Assembly: GCA_023247285.1 (NCBI GenBank)
Contig: JAHFGU010000064.1
Span: forward strand, 1-7,872
Direction: 5' to 3'
DNA length: 7,872 nt
Origin: Candidatus Omnitrophota bacterium
GTDB lineage: Bacteria; Omnitrophota; Koll11; Aquiviventales; Aquiviventaceae
The notes under the pieces were generated by a model that was not told where the DNA came from, did not search any database, and worked only from the letters and a program-made list of their open reading frames with translations. The first letter of the stretch is position 1. The number at the start of each line of letters is the position of its first letter. This document shows, one piece after another, positions 6,316 to 7,872 of the stretch. The translations under genes were made by a program, and so were the position numbers.

Positions 6316-7695
6316 ATGGGTGAGCCGCCGTTGCGCACCGGCGGGCGGGCCTCATGGATCTATGCGCCGATGCAGCTGGCCCGCCGGATCGTCTTCTACC
6401 TCCTGGTCGGCGTCTATCTCGGGGCCTGCCCGTTGAGCATCAGCTATGCGCTGGGCTATCTTGTGCGCCCTGGTTCTGAACACGGCATCATCAAGACCGG
6501 ACTGGTGCACGTGGCCACAGCACCCCCAGGCGCCTCGGTGTATTTCGGCAAGAGCCGGTATACCGACCGCACGCCGATCGTGCTCCGCGACGTGCTGCCC
6601 GGCACGTATCCGGTGACCGTGACGCTGAAAGGGTATCGCCCCTGGCGCCGCCAGGTGCCGGTCAAGCCGGGCCAGGCAACGGTGCTGGAGCACATCCTGC
6701 TGCTGCCGGACGCGTTGCCGGATGCCATGGTGCTGGCGGGCGGGTTCGATGACCTGCTGCCCTTTGCCACGCGCGATATCCTGTGCCTGACTCGAGGCCC
6801 CCAGGCGCAGGACCTGGTGGCCTATGATGTGCACGCCGGTTCCGCCTGGCGTCCGAGGCTGGTCAGCGATGTCGTGGCGACGGCGCGCATCCGGTCTGCG
6901 ATCGGACGCCGCGACACCGGCGAGGGCCTCCTGCGCGTGCAAGCCCCTGATGGGGAGCGCTGGCTTTGGGTTGAGCTGCACCGGGACGGGCCGCGGGTCC
7001 GCGATGTCACGGGGCTGGTGGCCCGGCCGGGCGGGGCGGGCGAGGACGCTGCGGCAGCGCCGGCTGTCCGCGGGCTTGGGGTCGCGCGCCGCCGGCTCTA
7101 TCTGCTGCTGACTGATGGGAGCCTGCAGGTCCTGGATCCTGATCGCCCTTCCGTGGAGCGGACGATGATGGATCCCGAGCTGCCGGCGCTCATCCAGCCC
7201 GGCGGGGTGTTCCAGCTGCGGATTCTCTCGGATGACACGCTGTTGCTCATGGGCGAGCATGGAGAGCTCGCAACCAATCGAGTCCCCTACTTGTTGGTCG
7301 GGGAAGGGGTGCGGGATGTTGTGGAAGATCCGCGTCAGGGCCGGCTGCTGATCTGGCAGGCGGAGCGGCTGGGCATCCTGGACCTGGCCGCCTGGCGGAC
7401 CTCGCCGGAACGGCTGGCGCCGGCCTGGGTGTTTCAAGACGGGCACAATATCCAGCAGGCGTTCTGGGCCCATGAGGGGTCGCATGTGGTGTTCCGCGAT
7501 GACGACCGCGTGTGGCTCCTGGAGCTGGGCACGCCGGGGGAGCCGGCGCTGGAGGAGCTCGTGCAGGTCAAGCGGCACAGCGCCATCCTGTACAACGACA
7601 TATGGGGGCGGTTGTATTACTTGGATCGGACGACCGGGGACTTGCGGGCCATCCAGCTCCTTCCCGGCGTGGGGTCAGGGGGCGGCCTGGAATGA
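6316..7695 (+). CDS. Membrane-anchored PEGA-domain protein with a beta-rich (propeller-like) C-terminus
   Basis: From ATG 6316 the product has 459 residues. One strong membrane helix lies at about 25-48 (RRIVFYLLVGVYLGACPLSI), followed by a short linker. Residues about 62-130 form a PEGA domain: VATAPPGASVYFG, TPIVLRDVLPGTYPVTV and LKGYRPW. The remaining 330 residues have no motif I recognise. They repeat short strands with turns such as DGSLQVLD, DDTLLLMGEHGEL, GRLLIWQ, HVVFRDDDRVWLLE and GRLYYLD, as in a beta-propeller, so the bulk should face the cell exterior or periplasm. The function is unknown. PEGA domains are usually surface or envelope-associated. Start choice is uncertain. ATG 6370 (MQLARR) would put the helix right at the N-terminus, and ATG 6241 would overlap the receiver gene in antisense. 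Its TGA overlaps the next ATG (ATGA), so the pair is probably one operon. Confidence 0.8.
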   Translation: MGEPPLRTGGRASWIYAPMQLARRIVFYLLVGVYLGACPLSISYALGYLVRPGSEHGIIKTGLVHVATAPPGASVYFGKSRYTDRTPIVLRDVLPGTYPVTVTLKGYRPWRRQVPVKPGQATVLEHILLLPDALPDAMVLAGGFDDLLPFATRDILCLTRGPQAQDLVAYDVHAGSAWRPRLVSDVVATARIRSAIGRRDTGEGLLRVQAPDGERWLWVELHRDGPRVRDVTGLVARPGGAGEDAAAAPAVRGLGVARRRLYLLLTDGSLQVLDPDRPSVERTMMDPELPALIQPGGVFQLRILSDDTLLLMGEHGELATNRVPYLLVGEGVRDVVEDPRQGRLLIWQAERLGILDLAAWRTSPERLAPAWVFQDGHNIQQAFWAHEGSHVVFRDDDRVWLLELGTPGEPALEELVQVKRHSAILYNDIWGRLYYLDRTTGDLRAIQLLPGVGSGGGLE

Positions 7696-7872
7696 GCTTC
7701 GCCTTCTCCCGGCAGCACCTCCGAGGCGTTGAACGCCTCAAGGAACGGATACTGGAGATCGTGCCTGGGGCGGCCAGCTGGACCATCCTGCTGGGCGTGC
7801 TCGTGCTCTCTTTCTGGAGACCGCTGCTGGCTGCGGTGCTCGTCATCGTCATCGATCTCTACTGGCTGCTGA
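7692..7872 (+). CDS. Membrane protein N-terminus, possibly a membrane glycosyltransferase (3' end outside window)
   Basis: Sixty codons are visible from ATG 7692, which overlaps the stop of the PEGA gene by 4 bases. A short basic amphipathic start (residues 1-23) is followed by IVPGAASWTILLG and two close hydrophobic stretches (about 30-41 and 44-60) ending in DLYWLL. The pattern of an ILPGxxSW motif followed by a hydrophobic pair ending in DLYWL is one I associate with the N-termini of some membrane-bound family 2 glycosyltransferases from uncultivated phyla. No catalytic part is inside the window, so this is a suggestion only. The reading frame is open to the right edge. Confidence 0.7.
   Translation, partial: MSFAFSRQHLRGVERLKERILEIVPGAASWTILLGVLVLSFWRPLLAAVLVIVIDLYWLL

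Noticed and set aside
7723..7739. 8-bp inverted repeat GAGGCGTT-G-AACGCCTC.
   Set aside because: It lies inside a coding frame with a 1-base centre and no context for an operator, so chance in GC-rich DNA is enough.

Overview
The window is GC-rich, gene-dense bacterial DNA, with most genes overlapping their neighbour by a few bases. There is no mobile element, CRISPR array or defence locus. The gene set is a quinol:cytochrome c oxidoreductase with a multiheme c subunit, a prepilin of the LLRARLTANES type, and a PEGA-domain membrane protein followed by a membrane protein. This suggests an uncultivated lineage near Omnitrophota or another PVC, Nitrospirota or Elusimicrobiota-like phylum. That placement is from pattern memory only and is weak.

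Region 1 (1-3234, + strand) is a respiratory operon. It holds the C-terminal end of a Rieske iron-sulfur protein, a long one-piece cytochrome b that joins b6-like and subunit-IV-like halves and adds C-terminal membrane segments, and a membrane-anchored pentaheme cytochrome c standing where cytochrome c1 or f would be. The three reading frames overlap at their stop and start codons. Together they should oxidise quinol, with electrons leaving through the c-hemes on the outer face of the membrane.

Region 2 (3235-5266, + strand) has an extended -10 promoter almost touching the mnmA start codon, so the transcript is probably leaderless. mnmA (tRNA 2-thiolation) overlaps a larE-like gene (sulfur transfer in nickel-pincer cofactor synthesis). 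Both encode PP-loop ATP-using sulfur enzymes. A perfect 13-bp hairpin begins in the larE stop codon.

Region 3 (5303-5871, + strand) has a tRNA with a CAU anticodon, most likely elongator tRNA-Met, followed at once by a type IV prepilin-like reading frame that has no start codon of its own. The only in-frame start lies upstream of the tRNA. The pilin frame ends 5 bases from the end of a convergent gene.

Region 4 (5877-7872) has a stand-alone response-regulator receiver domain on the - strand. Diverging from it is a + strand pair: a one-helix PEGA protein with a beta-rich, probably propeller-like C-terminus, and the start of a membrane protein that resembles the N-terminus of some membrane glycosyltransferases and runs off the window. 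I see no wholly new system. The main oddities are the tRNA/pilin junction, the pentaheme bc-type complex with an altered Qo motif, the probable leaderless mnmA, and the PEGA-membrane protein pair.
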